The notes under the pieces are model-generated. The model was not told the origin of the DNA, did not search any database, and saw only the letters and a list, made by a program, of their open reading frames with translations. Both the position numbers and the translations under genes were made by a program. 21,135 bases of DNA from Blastomyces gilchristii SLH14081 (taxonomy: Eukaryota; Ascomycota; Eurotiomycetes; Onygenales; Ajellomycetaceae): the NCBI RefSeq assembly GCF_000003855.2, contig NW_003101661.1:544434-565568 (forward strand), given 5' to 3'. This document shows positions 18,830-21,135 of this stretch, one piece after another; position 1 is the first letter of the stretch; the number at the start of each line of letters is the position of its first letter.

Positions 18830-20261
18830 GATTAATCTCATGCTCAGGCTAGACAACTACAGAAGGTGATCAAGTTCAAACTTGGAATCTCAAACACAGT
18901 TTAAAAAACCTTGAAAATTCCTAGCACAATCACTGACTCTTTATCTTACTCTTCTTCTTTCTTTTTTCCTACTTCTTCTTCTTCTTTGAATCAGAAGAAA
19001 ACATATGCTCAAGCAGCTGAATCTGCTGTCTCTAAACCTGCTGTCTCTAAACCTGCTGTCTCTAAATCTGCTCAAAATCCTGAGAAAACTGAGAAGAATA
19101 CTGCTCATGCCTCTATTCATAGAAAAGTGAAAAAGAAAATGTAAAAAGAGAAAAACTTTCAAATCTTCAGAAATAGAAGACTTATTCTCAAAGTCTCAAA
19201 TCAGGACATTCTGCAAAGAAACAGACTAAACTCAAATCTCATTTTCAGAATCAGAAATGAAATTAATCAGCAGTTCTTTTCTCAGTTGATGACTGATATT
19301 GAAGTTCAAAAATCAGTTATAACTTCAATTGAGTCATCATTCTTTGAAAACTTCATTATTCTGACTACAATGCCTGAATTCAGTGCTGAATTCCTTATTC
19401 AGAATGAGAATCTCTGAAAGTCAGCAGTAGAATCTTTGCTAAACATAATAATTCTATCTGAAAGAGATGAAAAGTGAGATAAATTCATTCTTTATAATAT
19501 TTCAGTTGAAATTTTTGACTGTGAAGAAGAAATACTACTTCTCAAAAATGAATTGAAAGAATACAACTCTATTCAACTGAGAAAGAAGCCTGTATAACTA
19601 AATTCAATTGAGTTCAGATAAAGCAGAAGAAATGTCTCTGTTCTAGTATATATAAAAATACTTGAACAGTCAAAGATCTCTGAAGTAAGAGTAGCAGATT
19701 TGAAAATGAGAGTTCATGAATACAAAGACTCAAGAATGAATCTCAAAGCTCAAACACAGTGTTCAAACTGTCAAAGATATGAATACTTTGCAATCTCATG
19801 TTTTAGAGACTCAAAATGTATATTCTGTGCCAGAGATCACAAAACTAGTGAGCATAAATGTGAAATATGCTTAAAAAGAGATGAAATATGTCAACACACT
19901 CTGCTTAAGTGCTCTAATTGTAAAGAAAAACATATATCTAGCTCAAAAGAATGTATGTTTGCTCCTAGAACTCAAAAGAACTGGAGAAAAGATGAAGCTT
20001 AAAGTCAATCTAGAACTGAAGAGAAGAGTCAAGCCAGTAGACTTATAATTACAAGCTTAAAAAGAAGAAACTCTCAACTATCTAAATCTTCAAACTTCAA
20101 TTCTCCAGCTAAATGTAAACAGAATTTGAATTCTCAAACAAACTCCTGTTAAGATTAGAGAATTGAGAAATGACTCTGATGATAAACTAGATATAATGCA
20201 AGTAGTTGAGATTCCTACTTTTCAAAATAGTTATAATCTACTATCTGATGATAGTGACTAG
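18830..20261 (+). pseudogene. LINE ORF1 (gag-like, zinc knuckles), second copy
   Basis: A gag-like RNA-binding protein. A Ser/Phe-rich N-terminus (SLSYSSSFFFPTSSSS) is followed by three 5-residue AVSK repeats, a lysine-rich part and a middle domain (about 19430-19700) resembling the RNA-recognition region of LINE ORF1. Four cysteine clusters come at 19760-19960: CSNCQRYEYFAISC (His of the first knuckle now Tyr), CIFCARDHKTSEHKC, CEICLKRDEICQH and CSNCKEKHISSSKEC. Stops include 19141 (TAA) and several TGA/TAA before 19700; 19700-20002 is open. The frame seems to end at TAG 20259-20261. The start is unclear because frames shift near 18840-18910. It lacks the 5' UTR seen in the minus-strand copy, so it is 5' truncated or cut there. 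Confidence 0.85.
19024..19068 (+). repeat. 15-bp coding minisatellite in ORF1, three units
   Basis: GCTGTCTCTAAACCT occurs three times in a row (last unit ends AAATCT), giving AVSKP, AVSKP, AVSKS. The other ORF1 copy has a decayed version of the same units near 2470-2510. Confidence 0.9.
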
Positions 20262-20290
20262 ATCCTACTCTATCTCTACTCTCTTTTAGT

Positions 20291-20561
20291 ATGAATATAC
20301 AACAAAAACAACAAAGAAAGTTTAAAAACTCTTCAAAAATCACATTTATTCAAAATAATGTGAATAGAAACTCAAATTATATTTATTCTTATCTTCAAAT
20401 TGCATTTAAATAAAAAGTTGATTTTATACTACTTCAGGAACTGAATTTTAATACTGAGTAAAATTACATCATTTCTTATTCAAGCTACTACTACTTTCTA
20501 TCTCAAAAGTCTGAGATAAAGTCAAGAGTAGTGATCTATGAAAGAAAGAGATCAAGATATT
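20291..20561 (+). pseudogene. LINE ORF2 start (endonuclease), truncated
   Basis: ORF2 begins at ATG 20291, 29 bp after the ORF1 stop. Pieces of the APE endonuclease can be read: NSSKITFIQNNVNRN, then VDFILLQELNFNTE, which contains the catalytic Gln-Glu pair (family LLQEPW), and RVVIYERKRSRY. Stops interrupt it. Similarity to the minus-strand copy ends at about 20561, where unrelated CpG-rich DNA starts, so this LINE has lost its 3' part by deletion or by a later insertion. Confidence 0.75.
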
Positions 20562-20720
20562 GTGATTCAAAGGTTGCTTAAGCCAGCGTACAATTACAGG
20601 CGTACGCCGGCTTCTTATATATTGAATCTTGTATGCTAATTTAATTAGCGGCCACTATGGCCCCTTTACACTCATATGCGTACGCTAGTAGTTCAGAAGC
20701 GGCCGCGGTATTATCCGACG
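20562..20720. other. GC-rich island with palindromes at the repeat border
   Basis: CpG suddenly returns. A hairpin pairs AAGCCAGCGTAC (20580-20591) with GTACGCCGGCTT (20602-20613), 11 of 12 positions. The palindromes GGCGTACGCC (20599-20608), GCGTACGC (20678-20685) and GCGGCCGC (20699-20706) follow. GGCCACTATGGCC (about 20650-20662) is another inverted pair. It could be the end of a DNA transposon or MITE, or a fragment of another repeat; no family is recognised. Confidence 0.5.
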
Positions 20721-21135
20721 GTTGTACATTCTTCTGAATCACATCCTCCCCCACCAGATTCGGTCACGCTCACGTGACCATGTCATACATCCTAGCTTCA
20801 TGCAGATTAGCTCGCCACTAGCATTTTATGATTGTGTGACCTATCTCTGATTTGACTAGTGTCCTGCATATGCTCTCACAAAGAAACTTTCACTATATTA
20901 CATCACTCATTCACTAACTTTTCTCATTCTCCAACCATCTTCTTCATTCCATCATCATCGAATGCTACCATCATTCAAGATTCCTACCCCTTCTCCTGTT
21001 CAACTCTTTCTATCTGTCCATCTATCACATCATACGCGTTCCTGGCAATGACACCCTGTATTCACAGCAAGCATCATGATAGCAACATGCGGTCAGTTCA
21101 TTAGCAGGATGTGTCACACAGGGGAACATGATCAG
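20721..21135. other. Little-mutated DNA, possible gene flank
   Basis: Base composition is balanced with normal CpG, unlike the rest of the window. Long pyrimidine-rich stretches (about 20900-21030) are typical of fungal promoters and leaders. An open plus-strand stretch (20859-21104) is Ser/His/Thr-rich without recognisable features, and I do not call it a gene. The inverted repeat GGTCACG/CGTGACC around CTCA (20762-20779) contains CACGTG, a binding motif for bHLH factors; its use here is not shown. Confidence 0.4.

Noticed and set aside
20859..21104. Open plus-strand stretch of 81 codons near the right end.
   Set aside because: Low-complexity Ser/His/Thr content from a pyrimidine-rich tract, with no recognisable domain and no clear context. 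It looks like promoter or leader DNA.

Overview
This window looks like a repeat-filled, AT-rich block of a filamentous fungal (Pezizomycotina-like) nuclear genome. I see no intact protein gene. Almost all of it is transposable-element remains hit by C-to-T / G-to-A hypermutation that destroys CpG, a RIP-like process. The fungal assignment rests on a chromodomain Ty3/gypsy element, LINEs with RNase H after the reverse transcriptase, an hAT relic and this mutation style. CpG-centred repeat mutation is known from some Eurotiomycetes (Onygenales, Aspergillus), but the species cannot be fixed from this sequence.

Layout. 1-790: repeat X, left copy. 791-3573: 5' part of a LINE on the minus strand (5' UTR, ORF1, start of ORF2). 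3574-16130: one stacked insertion. Its base is a chimeric retrocopy (tRNA-like head, unrecognised 668-bp body, LINE 3' end) flanked by the 11-bp target duplication GAGATAGAAAC. A chromovirus (4661-15437, minus strand, LTRs of about 535 bp) inserted into that LINE part and made a 5-bp duplication CTATT. A second, 5'-truncated LINE (5090-8056, minus) then inserted into the chromovirus 3' LTR and made a 13-bp duplication. The order of events is therefore chimera, then chromovirus, then LINE. 16304-17093: repeat X, right copy, the same length as the left. 17094-about 18820: hAT transposase relic, minus strand. About 18830-20561: LINE ORF1 and the start of ORF2, plus strand. 20562-21135: an abrupt change to CpG-containing, less mutated DNA with palindromes, probably the edge of the repeat block.

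The chromovirus reads gag (degenerate zinc knuckle), protease, RT, RNase H, integrase and chromodomain on the minus strand. Between the chromodomain and the 3' LTR it carries an opposite-strand reading frame (8522-9313, plus). In 264 codons this frame is broken only by TGA codons, which suggests a decayed antisense accessory gene.

The observations I value most are the tRNA-headed chimeric retrocopy, the antisense accessory frame, and a 105-bp LTR alignment with 36 differences, all of them GC-to-AT transitions, that removes all 11 CpG sites. All boundaries come from reading by eye; those given as 'about' may be off by tens of bases.
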